Positions 1 through 8,000 of a stretch of DNA of 11,515 bases are shown in pieces; positions within the stretch are counted from its first letter, which is position 1, and each line of letters starts with the position of its first letter. The stretch is taken from positions 1 to 11,515 of the forward strand of contig DATKKX010000183.1 in the NCBI GenBank assembly GCA_035542775.1. The letters run 5' to 3'. Under the pieces are notes generated by a model. It was not told where the DNA came from, ran no database searches, and saw only the letters and a list, made by a program, of their open reading frames with translations. The DNA comes from DATKKX01 sp035542775. Its GTDB lineage: Bacteria > Planctomycetota > Phycisphaerae > UBA1845 > UTPLA1. The position numbers and the translations under genes were made by a program.

Positions 1-180
1 TTTGAGGCGCCTGGCGGGGGCGGCTGCCACCCCGTGACCAAGGTCAAGGCTCGTCGTTGGGGGCGCGAGGCCGGGGGGCGTGCGCTGGTGGGCGGGGGTT
101 CGGCGGGGTTGCGGCCAGGTTGTCCTTGTGAAATGGCTGGCCGGGGGGCATGATGAAAGGTCGAGCGAAGGAGTCGTTAG
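1..180. other. Upstream noncoding leader, G-rich
   Basis: This stretch precedes the first gene. Forward frame 1 stays open from the window edge to a TGA at 151-153, but its translation is a Gly/Arg-rich low-complexity string that resembles no protein I know, so I do not call a gene end here. An ATG at 150 opens a 28-codon frame that overlaps the start of the mannosidase gene in another frame. The only clear signal is the Shine-Dalgarno AAGGAG at 168-173, seven bases before the ATG at 181. I see no convincing promoter. Confidence 0.5.
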
Positions 181-3100
181 ATGAGCGCTGTGATATCGTG
201 CTGGGTGTTGTGCGCGGCGATGGCCGCCGGGGATGAACCGCCTGCCACCACGAAGGCGAGCCCGGACGGCGCCCGTGAAGCGATGAAAGTACTCTGGCAG
301 ATCGGCCAGACGGATCGGGCGGCGAGCGAATTCGCCCTGGCGCCGGATGCGTTCGCGCGGTTCCCCTACGTCTTCCCCGATGATCCGATCTTTATCGTCG
401 GCCGGTCGGATGCAAAGAGCGGCTGGCCGTTCGTGCATCCGGGGCCGGTCGACATCTGGACCGGCTCACGAAAGCACACGTTCTCGGTCGTGTTCGGCTT
501 GAAGGAACCGCCTCGCGCCGGCGAAGGCCGCCTGGTGATCGATCTCGTCGACGCACACCACCGTCTGCCGCCGAAATTCGAGGTCAGCGTCAACGGGCAT
601 GCCTCCGAATATCAGACCGCCGCGGGCCCGTCGGACCAGTTGGAGTCGCGGCCGGCCAAAGGGCGGGACCAGCGGTTTGAGGTGAAGGTGCCGGCCGACT
701 GGCTGAAGGCGGGGAACAATACCGTCACCATCACGACGCTGGCTGGAAGCTGGTTCGTGTACGACGCCGTCACCTTCGAGACGCCGGAGGGCGTGGAGAC
801 GATGCCGGTCGAGGCCGAGACGGCGATCCTGGGCGCGGAGGCGGCGCCGGCGCTGGTGAGGCAGGGTGACAGAGGTCTGGGGCAGCCGGTACGGCTGTCG
901 GTGCGGCATACCGGCGACGCGACCGACGCAACGGCGAAGGTCGACGGCGGCAAGCCTATGCCCATTCACCTGGAGCCCGGCAACCAGACCGTCGAGATCA
1001 CCGTTCCTTTTGGGGAGAAGCCGGCGTCGGTTTCCATCACGCTGGTGGTCAATGGCAAGGAGAGCGCGCCGCAGAAGGTGGTTCTGAAGCCCGTCCGCCA
1101 GTGGGTGCTTTACCTGTTGCCGCATTCGCACAACGACATCGGCTACACGGCCGTTCAGACGGAGGTGGAGCGGAAGCAATGGTCCAACCTGGAGACGGCG
1201 GTGGAAACCGCGCGGAAAACGGCGGAGTATCCGGCCGGATCGCGGTTCAAGTGGAACGTCGAGGTGATGTGGGCGGTGGACAGCTATCTACGGCAGGCGA
1301 CGCCGGAGAAGCAGAAGGAGTTCATCGACGCGGTCAAGGCGGGGTCGATCGAGCTGGATGCGCTGTATGCCAACGAGCTGACGGCGCTGTGCCGGCCGGA
1401 GGAGCTGTTCAGGCTGGTCGAGTGCGGCGGGCGTATAGCGCGGCGATGCGGCGTTCCGCTCGAGTCGGCGATGATCAGCGATATCCCCGGCTACACCTGG
1501 GGACTGGTTCCGGTGCTGGCCCAGTCGGGCGTGAAGTACTTCTCGGTCGGGCCGAACCACATGGATCGAATCGGCGGGACGCTGGCGGCGTGGGGCGACA
1601 AGCCGTTCTACTGGGTGAGCCCGTCGGGGCAGGAGAAGGTGTTGTGCTGGGTGGCGGGGAAGGGGTATGCGTTCTTTCATCGGGGGAAACTGGAGCAGAT
1701 GGGCGAGGTCCCGATCTACGAATATCTCCAGCGGTTGGAGGAGAGCGGCTATCCGTATGACCTGGTGCAGTTGCGTTACACGGTGGGCGGGGACAATGGT
1801 CCGCCGGACCCCGGCATGTGCGACTATGTGAAGCAGTGGAACGCGAAGTACGCGTGGCCGCGGCTGGTGATTGCGACGGCGAGCGAGGCGTGCCGGGAGC
1901 TGGAGAAGCGGTACGGTGACAAGCTTCCGGAGGCCCGCGGCGATTTTACGCCGTACTGGGAGGATGGGGCGGCGTCGACCGCGTACGAAACGGCGGAGAA
2001 TCGGCAGGCAGCAGAGCGGCTGGTCCAGGCGGAGACGTTGTTCGCCATGCTCGGGCGGGAGCCGTATCAGCCCGACAAAATCGACGAGGCCTGGCGCAAC
2101 ATCCTCCTTTTCGACGAGCACACCTGGGGGGCACACAACAGTGTGAGCGAACCGGACAGCAAATTCGCCAAGGACCAATGGGTGATCAAGAAGAAATTTG
2201 CCGACGATGCTGAAGCACATGCAGTCATTTGGCTGCTTGCCGCGATACCCGATGATACACCACCGGACAGGCTTGATGCTGTTGACGTGTTCAACACGTG
2301 CTCATGGATCCGCAGCGACCTCATCACCTCGAAATCTCCGACGCGGGGCGGGGACGTCGCCATCAACGAGGCCGATGGTCAGGCCGTGCCGTCGCAGCGG
2401 CTGTCGACGGGCGAAGTGGCGTTCGTGGCCAGGGATGTCCCGGCATTCGGCGTCAAACGATACGTGGTTGCTGAAGGAAAGGCTTCCGCGACCGGGTCGG
2501 CCAAGGCGGCCGGCAATACACTTTCGACGGCGAATCTCTCGCTGAAGATTGACGAGAAGACCGGCGCCATCGTGAGCCTGCGCACGGCGGGCAGCGACGT
2601 CGACTGGGTTGATCACAAGGCGGCCGTGGCCCTCAATGACTACCGCTACATGCTGGGCAGCGATGCGGCCGGCGCGAAGAGCAATGGGCCGGTCAAGATC
2701 ACGGTGGTGGAATCGGGCCCGCTGGTGGCGTCGCTACGGATCGAGTCCGACGCGCCGGGCTGCAACAAGCTCGTTCGAGAAGTCCGCGTTGTCGACGGGC
2801 TGGATCGCGTGGATATCATTGATACCGTCGACAAGAACGCGGTTCGGGAGAAGGAGGGCGTGCATTTCGGTTTCGCGTTCAACGTGCCGGACGGCGTCAT
2901 GCGGATGGACATCCCCTGGGCGGTCGTGCGCCCGGAAGTGGATCAACTTCCCGGGGCGTGCAAGAACTGGTTTACCGTGCAGCGGTGGGTGGACATATCC
3001 AACGCCGATCGGGGCGTGACGTGGGCGACGGTCGATGCTCCGCTGGTGGAAGTGGGGGCGATGACGGCCGACAAGATCGGCTCGCAGACCGACCCGGCGG

Positions 3101-3570
3101 CGTGGATCAGCCACCTGGGGCCGTCACAGACGCTGTATTCGTGGGTGATGAACAACCACTGGCACACGAACTACAAAGCGGATCAGGAAGGCGAGGTGAG
3201 ATTCCGGTACTCGATCCAGACGCACGGGGCGTTCGAGGCCGCGGCCGCGGAGCGGTTCGGTATCGAACGCTCGCAGCGGCTGGAGGTTATCTGGGCCAGC
3301 AAATCCGCCCCGGTGGCCAAGCCGCTTCTTCGCGTGGAGCCGCCGGAGATCCTGGTCACATCGCTGCGGCCGAGCCGCGATGGAAACGCGATCATGATCC
3401 GCTTGTTCAACGCGACGGATCACCACTCCGCTCCGGCGCTGACCTGGGGCGAGAATCCCCCGAAGAGGATTTTGCTCAGCAATCAGTTCGAGGAGCCTGG
3501 CGCGGAGGTGTCGGGTCCGTTCACACTGCCCGGCTGGGGGATCGCGACGCTGCGATGTGAGCGGCCGTAG
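181..3570 (+). CDS. Secreted GH38-type alpha-mannosidase-like glycoside hydrolase with N-terminal binding module
   Basis: The 1129-residue product resembles glycoside hydrolase family 38, retaining zinc-dependent alpha-mannosidases. The motif PHSHNDIGYT (H317 and D319) matches the zinc-binding HxD of Golgi mannosidase II and lysosomal mannosidase. D434 in SDIPGYTWG sits where the catalytic nucleophile Asp is expected. D538 in GGDNGPP is a candidate acid/base, and H647 in DEHTWGAH a candidate last zinc ligand. Before the catalytic part, residues about 60-205 look like a jelly-roll binding domain of the kind found in polysaccharide lyase family 4 (LKAGNNTVTI near 175, SWFVYDAVTFE near 190). An Ig-like stretch follows at about 206-305. 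The C-terminal beta-sandwich covers about 780-1129. The start at 181 is set by AAGGAG seven bases upstream and by a TAG immediately before the ATG. Residues 1-17 form a hydrophobic signal-like segment that oddly lacks Lys/Arg. The enzyme is probably exported and acts on mannose-containing glycans. Substrate and linkage are inferred only from family membership. Confidence 0.85.
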   Translation: MSAVISCWVLCAAMAAGDEPPATTKASPDGAREAMKVLWQIGQTDRAASEFALAPDAFARFPYVFPDDPIFIVGRSDAKSGWPFVHPGPVDIWTGSRKHTFSVVFGLKEPPRAGEGRLVIDLVDAHHRLPPKFEVSVNGHASEYQTAAGPSDQLESRPAKGRDQRFEVKVPADWLKAGNNTVTITTLAGSWFVYDAVTFETPEGVETMPVEAETAILGAEAAPALVRQGDRGLGQPVRLSVRHTGDATDATAKVDGGKPMPIHLEPGNQTVEITVPFGEKPASVSITLVVNGKESAPQKVVLKPVRQWVLYLLPHSHNDIGYTAVQTEVERKQWSNLETAVETARKTAEYPAGSRFKWNVEVMWAVDSYLRQATPEKQKEFIDAVKAGSIELDALYANELTALCRPEELFRLVECGGRIARRCGVPLESAMISDIPGYTWGLVPVLAQSGVKYFSVGPNHMDRIGGTLAAWGDKPFYWVSPSGQEKVLCWVAGKGYAFFHRGKLEQMGEVPIYEYLQRLEESGYPYDLVQLRYTVGGDNGPPDPGMCDYVKQWNAKYAWPRLVIATASEACRELEKRYGDKLPEARGDFTPYWEDGAASTAYETAENRQAAERLVQAETLFAMLGREPYQPDKIDEAWRNILLFDEHTWGAHNSVSEPDSKFAKDQWVIKKKFADDAEAHAVIWLLAAIPDDTPPDRLDAVDVFNTCSWIRSDLITSKSPTRGGDVAINEADGQAVPSQRLSTGEVAFVARDVPAFGVKRYVVAEGKASATGSAKAAGNTLSTANLSLKIDEKTGAIVSLRTAGSDVDWVDHKAAVALNDYRYMLGSDAAGAKSNGPVKITVVESGPLVASLRIESDAPGCNKLVREVRVVDGLDRVDIIDTVDKNAVREKEGVHFGFAFNVPDGVMRMDIPWAVVRPEVDQLPGACKNWFTVQRWVDISNADRGVTWATVDAPLVEVGAMTADKIGSQTDPAAWISHLGPSQTLYSWVMNNHWHTNYKADQEGEVRFRYSIQTHGAFEAAAAERFGIERSQRLEVIWASKSAPVAKPLLRVEPPEILVTSLRPSRDGNAIMIRLFNATDHHSAPALTWGENPPKRILLSNQFEEPGAEVSGPFTLPGWGIATLRCERP

Positions 3571-3607
3571 CGATCAGCGGGCTCTGCGCTCGTCATTTCA
3601 TGTGCCG

Positions 3608-3717
3608 CAGAATCGCGCTGCGTGCACCGTAACTGCGATGCAGGCGGGATCTCGCGATTCTGGAAATCGAGAGTTGTGTCGATCGTGCGCGCGAGCGGAA
3701 TGCGCAGGTCGCGCGCA
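3608..3717. other. Three back-to-back inverted repeats (structured intergenic region)
   Basis: Three stem-loops follow one another between the mannosidase stop and the sulfatase-like gene. Stem 1 has perfect 10-base arms CAGAATCGCG (3608-3617) and CGCGATTCTG (3653-3662). Its helix can continue with 3618-3623 pairing to 3638-3643 (one G-U). Stem 2 pairs ATCGA (3666-3670) with TCGAT (3679-3683). Stem 3 has perfect 9-base arms TGCGCGCGA (3686-3694) and TCGCGCGCA (3709-3717) with a 14-base loop. No T-run follows any stem on either strand, so this is not a classical intrinsic terminator. It could end mannosidase transcription in a factor-dependent way, act as an operator beside the promoter at 3721, or be a structured RNA. 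Confidence 0.55.
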
Positions 3718-3720
3718 TAG

Positions 3721-3749
3721 TTGTCATGACGTCTCACCGGGGGTAGACT
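3721..3749 (+). promoter_or_regulatory. Candidate sigma70-type promoter of the sulfatase-like gene
   Basis: TTGTCA at 3721-3726 matches the -35 consensus at five of six bases. TAGACT at 3744-3749 matches the -10 at four of six, with an ideal 17-base spacer. It lies 43 bases before the ATG at 3793 and directly after the third inverted repeat, which ends at 3717. A repressor binding that repeat would touch the -35 box. Consensus match only. Confidence 0.4.
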
Positions 3750-3792
3750 AGTTTAAGGATGGGTGGTGGATAGAAGGTGAAGGCTCTGGGGA

Positions 3793-5079
3793 ATGACAAT
3801 CCGTTTTTGGCTGGTGTGCGTGGCGACGCTGGCCTCGCTCACGGGCTGCGGCCCATCTGAGCCGCAGCGATCCAAGAAACCAAGCGTCTTATTGGTGGTC
3901 GTGGACACATTGCGCGCCGACAAGCTGGGCTGCTACGGCAGCGGGCTCGGAGCGACGCCTAATTTCGACGCGCTGGCACGGGACGGCGTGCTTTTCGAGC
4001 AGGCCTATTCGCAGGCCCCGTGGACGCTGCCGTCGTTCGCGACACTGCTGACGTCGCTGGCGCCGCCGCAGCATGGGGCCGGCGGCCACGTGGGCAAGTT
4101 CACGAGGCTGGCGCCTTCGGCGCACACGGTGGCGGAGTGTTTCCGGGACGCCGGCTACGCCACGGGAGAGATCGTCAATGTCGACTATCTCACCCCGCCC
4201 TTCGGCGTGACCCGCGGCTTTACCGATGTCGATTTTGAGGTCTACGACAGCAACGGGCTCAAGCGGGACGCCGGTCGCACGACCGATGCGGCCTTGAGCT
4301 GGATCCGGAAGCAGCAGGCCAAGCCGTTCTTCCTGATGGTGCACTATTTTGACCTGCACCTGGTCTATTCACCGCCACTGGAATATCGGCGCCAGTTCGC
4401 GGCGCCGCAGGACCGCGACAACAGCGCGTGGGTGTTCGGCACGCGACAGCAGATCAGCGCGTTTCGGAATGGGGAGATTACGTTCGACGAGGCTTCGATC
4501 CGCCGGGCGGAAAAGCTGTACAACGGCGAGGTGGCTTATACCGACGCCCAGTTCGGCCGGCTGCTCGCGGAGCTGGACAAGCTGGGGTTGCGGAATGAGA
4601 CCCTTGTGGTTCTCACGGCCGACCATGGCGAATCATTTCTCGACCACGGCAGTTTCGAGCACGGGCATACGTTGTACAACGAGCTGCTGCACGTCCCACT
4701 GATCATGAGCTGGCCGGGGGAGCTGGAACCGTCGAAGGTCCCGCTGGCGGTCAGCCTGATGGACGTGGCGCCGACGCTGTGTGCGCAGGCCGGGGTGAAG
4801 CCGGCTTCGTCTTTTGCCGGCCGGAATCTCTTCGGCAGCGACGGGGAGCCGACGGATCAAACACGTCCGGTCCTTCTCGAGGGGAACTTGTGGGGGCCGC
4901 CTTTGCGGGGGTGGATGGATGGCGGGTACAAGCTCATCGTCAGCCCCGAGCGATCCATGCTGTTCGATCTGCGGGTGGATCCATGGGAGCGAAATGACCT
5001 GAGCGCCGCTCAACCGCAGCGCGTCCGCAAGATGCGGACGGAAATGGAGGAGGCCCGCAGCCGGCCGATCACTTCGTAA
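3793..5079 (+). CDS. Sulfatase-superfamily lipoprotein with Thr at the nucleophile position
   Basis: The 428-residue protein belongs to the alkaline phosphatase/sulfatase superfamily. Residues 1-19 are a lipoprotein signal with lipobox LTGC (C19), so it is probably membrane-anchored outside the cytoplasm. The metal-site segment VVVDTLRADKLGCYG begins near residue 35 (D38), and TADHGES (D277, H278) supplies the second set of metal ligands. The segment that normally reads C/S-x-P-x-R in sulfatases reads T-L-P-S-F here (T78-F82, within QAPWTLPSF). The residue converted to formylglycine is therefore Thr, and the conserved Arg is Phe. Thr is the nucleophile in relatives such as nucleotide pyrophosphatases/phosphodiesterases and phosphoethanolamine transferases. 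The protein may thus cleave or transfer a phosphoester, or be a sulfatase of unusual mechanism. Family membership is solid; the reaction is not. GAAGG at 3779-3783, nine bases before the ATG, supports the start. It does not overlap its neighbours, so it is probably its own transcription unit. Confidence 0.85.
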   Translation: MTIRFWLVCVATLASLTGCGPSEPQRSKKPSVLLVVVDTLRADKLGCYGSGLGATPNFDALARDGVLFEQAYSQAPWTLPSFATLLTSLAPPQHGAGGHVGKFTRLAPSAHTVAECFRDAGYATGEIVNVDYLTPPFGVTRGFTDVDFEVYDSNGLKRDAGRTTDAALSWIRKQQAKPFFLMVHYFDLHLVYSPPLEYRRQFAAPQDRDNSAWVFGTRQQISAFRNGEITFDEASIRRAEKLYNGEVAYTDAQFGRLLAELDKLGLRNETLVVLTADHGESFLDHGSFEHGHTLYNELLHVPLIMSWPGELEPSKVPLAVSLMDVAPTLCAQAGVKPASSFAGRNLFGSDGEPTDQTRPVLLEGNLWGPPLRGWMDGGYKLIVSPERSMLFDLRVDPWERNDLSAAQPQRVRKMRTEMEEARSRPITS

Positions 5080-5255
5080 GGCGTGTGCTCAACCGCCCGT
5101 CGCTCGTAAATGAAATCAAGCGCCCGGTATGGCGATCTCGGTAGGCACGGGCGGACGGACACGTTATCCTGGGAGGGACGTTGCGAGGGTATCGCTCGGT
5201 GTTGGGCCGGGCCGGCATGACGCGGCCGATGGCATATCCTGCACGGGGCATTTGC

Positions 5256-7769
5256 ATGCGCCGAGGGGCCAGGAGGTCAGTCGGGAATCTCGCCATCCGC
5301 CAGGTGGCAGTCGCCATCGGGTCGTTTCTCGTTTTGCAGGGTTGCTCGTCGAGGGATGAGGGACGGCGGGCCGACGTTTCCGTCGACGAAATCCTGGCAG
5401 CGTGTCGCGATGCTGCGGACTATGGCGGGCTGAAGATCGAGTATCCGGTTGACGGGACGCTCTTTCCGCCGGAGATCGCGGCGCCGACATTTCGCTGGGC
5501 CGACGGCAATTCCCGATCCGACACCTGGCTGGTGACGATCAAGTTCGGGGACAACGGCGACCGCCTCAATGTGCTGACGAGGAAGGCGGAGTGGACGCCG
5601 GAAGCGGGGCAGTGGGAAGAGATCAAGCGGCGGTCGCTGCAGAAGGAGGCCAAGGTCGCGGTGCTCGGCATCAGTCGTTCCGCGCCGCAGGCGATTTTGT
5701 CGGGGGCGCGGATGGCATTTCGCACGTCCGCGGATGAAGTCGGGGCGCCTCTGTTCTATCGGGAGGTGAACCTGCCGTTCATCGAGGCGGTCAAAGATCC
5801 GACGAAGATCAGGTGGCGATTCGGTTCGATTTCCTCGACGGAGCCGCCGCCGGTGGTCTTGGAGAATCTGCCGGTGTGCGGGAACTGCCACTCGTTTTCG
5901 GCCGACGGCACCGTTTTCGGGATGGACGTGGATTACGCCAACGACAAGGGCTCCTACGTCTTCACAGCGGTCCGGAAGGAGATCCCGCTGGCCACCAGCG
6001 ACATCATCACCTGGAGCGACTTTGGGCGGGATGAGAAGGAGCCAACCTTCGGGCTACTGTCGCAGGTTTCGCCTGATGGGCGGTATGCGGTCAGCACGGT
6101 GAAGGACCGGTCGGTATTCGTGGCCACGCCGGGGCTGGCTTTTTCGCAGCTTTTCTTCCCGATCCGGGGGATTCTCGCGGTGTATGACCGGACAACGCGA
6201 ACGTACCGGGCACTGCCGGGGGCTGACGATCCGCAGTATGTGCAGAGCAATCCGTGCTGGAGCCCGGATGGGAAGTACATTGTCTTTGCCAGGAGCCGGG
6301 CCTACCGGCTGCGGCATGATTCGTCGAACGTGCTGCTGACCAAAGAGGAATGCGCCGAGTTCCTGGAGGAAGGGAGGACGTTTCTGTTCGATCTGTACCG
6401 CGTTCCGTTCAACGACGGGGCTGGTGGGCAGGCGGAACCGCTTGCGGGGGCGTCGAACAACGGGAAGAGCAACTTCTTTGCGAGATATTCGCCGGAAGGC
6501 AGGTGGATCGTCTTCTGTCAGGCGCGGAGTTACATGCTGCTGCAGCCGGACAGTGAGCTGTACATCATTCCCGCGGCGGGCGGCGAGGCCAGGCGGCTGG
6601 CGTGTAACACCGGCCGGATGAACTCATGGCACAGTTGGTCGCCCAACGGCAAGTGGCTGGTTTTTTCCTCGAAGGCGTATTCCGATTACACGCAGCTCTG
6701 CCTCACGCATGTGGACGGGGATGGCGTCAGCAGTCCGCCAGTGCTGTTGTCACGGCTGACTTCGCCGGATCGAGCGGCCAACATCCCGGAGTTCGTCAAT
6801 GCGCCGGCCGGCGCTATCGCCAGAATCAATGCGGAGTTCATTGACGACTTGTCGTATGTCCGAGCGGGGGATGCATTTCTGCGGGCGGGCCATGACGTCG
6901 ACGGGGCCATCCGGCAGTACCGCAAGGCGCTGAAGTTGAACCCCAGCAACGCTGTCGCCCACAGCAATCTGGGAGGTCTGCTGGTTACCCAGGGGGCGAT
7001 TAAAGAGGGCGTGCCTCATCTGGAAGAGGCCATACGGCTTGATCCCGCCAACGGCGGCCCGCACTACAACCTGGGCATGTTGAGGTCGAATCAGGGGAGG
7101 GTTGATGAAGCCGTTGACCATCTCACCCTGGCGGTGCAGTACAGGCCGGAGGTCGCCGACGCTCATCGAGTGCTCGGGGCGCTGCTGTGTGACAAGGGCC
7201 GGCTCGTTGAGGGAGTCGAGCATCTGTCCGAGGCAGTGCGGCTGAATTCGACAGATGCCGTGGCGCATTATCTTCTGGGCAAGGCACTGGCGGCCCAGAA
7301 CAGGACGGATGAGGCGGTTGGCGAGTTGTCTTCCGCGGTTCAAATTGATCCAGGCGATGCGGCCGCGCTGCACTTGCTCGGCCAGCTCATGTTTGGCCAG
7401 GGAAAGGCCGCGAAGGCGATCGAGTACGTCTCGCGGGCGGTTGGAATCAAGCCGGACGATCCTGTGATGCTTGGGGATATGGCCTGGATGCTGGCGTTGC
7501 GTCCGGATCCGGGGATGCGCGACGGGGTGAAGGCTGCCGGATTCGCCGAGCGGGCCTGCGAATTGACGCGGTACAAGGCATTTGCGCCGTTGGATATCCT
7601 GGGGATCAGTTATGCGGCGGCGGGCAGATTCCCCGATGCAATTCACGCAGCGGAGCGGGCGCTGGAGCTGGCGCGCGGCGCCAGTCAGGATCAGGCCGCG
7701 GCGGGCATCAGGGCACGGATCGAGCTTTACCGGCAAGGTAAAGCATATGAGCGTCCATCTCCGCCCTGA
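5256..7769 (+). CDS. Lipoprotein with CxxCH heme motif, PD40/TolB-like beta-propeller and TPR array
   Basis: This start gives an 837-residue protein with a basic n-region (MRRGARRS), a hydrophobic core and lipobox VLQGC (C30). The frame is also open from a TTG at 5181, with ATGs at 5217 and 5229; I prefer 5256 because it yields a normal lipoprotein signal. A beta-sheet-like region (about 60-200) leads to CGNCHSFSADG (C208, C211, H212), a c-type heme attachment motif. Four PD40-type blades follow: SPDGRY near 271, SPDGKY near 335, SPEGRW near 411 and SPNGKW near 461. From about 528 to 820 there are roughly eight TPRs of 34-residue period, suggesting a protein-protein scaffold. It probably sits in the envelope facing the periplasm. 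I do not recognise a named gene. The 176-base gap before it holds a perfect 8-base inverted repeat (5093-5100 with 5147-5154). It also has a weak promoter-like pair, TAGGCA (5142) and TATCCT (5165), spaced 17. Confidence 0.8.
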   Translation: MRRGARRSVGNLAIRQVAVAIGSFLVLQGCSSRDEGRRADVSVDEILAACRDAADYGGLKIEYPVDGTLFPPEIAAPTFRWADGNSRSDTWLVTIKFGDNGDRLNVLTRKAEWTPEAGQWEEIKRRSLQKEAKVAVLGISRSAPQAILSGARMAFRTSADEVGAPLFYREVNLPFIEAVKDPTKIRWRFGSISSTEPPPVVLENLPVCGNCHSFSADGTVFGMDVDYANDKGSYVFTAVRKEIPLATSDIITWSDFGRDEKEPTFGLLSQVSPDGRYAVSTVKDRSVFVATPGLAFSQLFFPIRGILAVYDRTTRTYRALPGADDPQYVQSNPCWSPDGKYIVFARSRAYRLRHDSSNVLLTKEECAEFLEEGRTFLFDLYRVPFNDGAGGQAEPLAGASNNGKSNFFARYSPEGRWIVFCQARSYMLLQPDSELYIIPAAGGEARRLACNTGRMNSWHSWSPNGKWLVFSSKAYSDYTQLCLTHVDGDGVSSPPVLLSRLTSPDRAANIPEFVNAPAGAIARINAEFIDDLSYVRAGDAFLRAGHDVDGAIRQYRKALKLNPSNAVAHSNLGGLLVTQGAIKEGVPHLEEAIRLDPANGGPHYNLGMLRSNQGRVDEAVDHLTLAVQYRPEVADAHRVLGALLCDKGRLVEGVEHLSEAVRLNSTDAVAHYLLGKALAAQNRTDEAVGELSSAVQIDPGDAAALHLLGQLMFGQGKAAKAIEYVSRAVGIKPDDPVMLGDMAWMLALRPDPGMRDGVKAAGFAERACELTRYKAFAPLDILGISYAAAGRFPDAIHAAERALELARGASQDQAAAGIRARIELYRQGKAYERPSPP

Positions 7770-7810
7770 TGACCGGGGGTCGCCGATTGTGCTTTGCGTC
7801 CGGCGGCGGC

Positions 7811-7840
7811 TTGATTCAGGGCGGTGCGGACGGATACACT
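7811..7840 (+). promoter_or_regulatory. Weak candidate promoter for the ferredoxin-AOR operon
   Basis: TTGATT at 7811-7816 and TACACT at 7835-7840 each match the sigma70 boxes at four of six bases, with an 18-base spacer. They lie in the 231-base space between the TPR lipoprotein stop and the ferredoxin ATG. A transcript starting near 7847 would have a leader of about 150 bases. That leader carries a 6-bp hairpin, CTCGCC (7936-7941) with GGCGAG (7949-7954). I cannot show that the leader is a molybdenum/tungsten-cofactor riboswitch. Confidence 0.25.
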
Positions 7841-8000
7841 GGTTTCCGGCAGATCCAGGACGCGGATCAAGCGGGTCAGCCGGCGGGCAAGGGAGGAAGC
7901 CGTCTCGCGGTCACACTGTTCGCGTCACTTATGCGCTCGCCGCCGGCTGGCGAGGAACAACGAATCGGGCCACGAAGCAGCTTCCGGGCGGGTGAGTCCC

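Noticed and set aside
1..153. Open frame from the window edge that could be the end of an upstream gene
   Set aside because: Low-complexity Gly/Arg translation over about 50 codons, expected by chance at this base composition; cannot be supported without upstream sequence.
1288..2220. A 310-codon minus-strand frame inside the mannosidase gene
   Set aside because: Arg/Leu/Pro-rich shadow of the catalytic domain codons, with no domain of its own.
3557..3751. A 64-codon frame in the space between the mannosidase and sulfatase-like genes
   Set aside because: Starts inside the mannosidase gene, shows no family resemblance, and covers the inverted repeats that explain the region better.
6750..7736. 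A 328-codon minus-strand frame opposite the TPR array
   Set aside because: It mirrors the codon bias of the TPR coding frame and contains no recognisable motif.
7841..8000. Possible molybdenum/tungsten-cofactor riboswitch in the AOR operon leader
   Set aside because: Only one 6-bp hairpin is visible and I could not recognise the conserved core of that RNA class; a covariance-model search would be needed.
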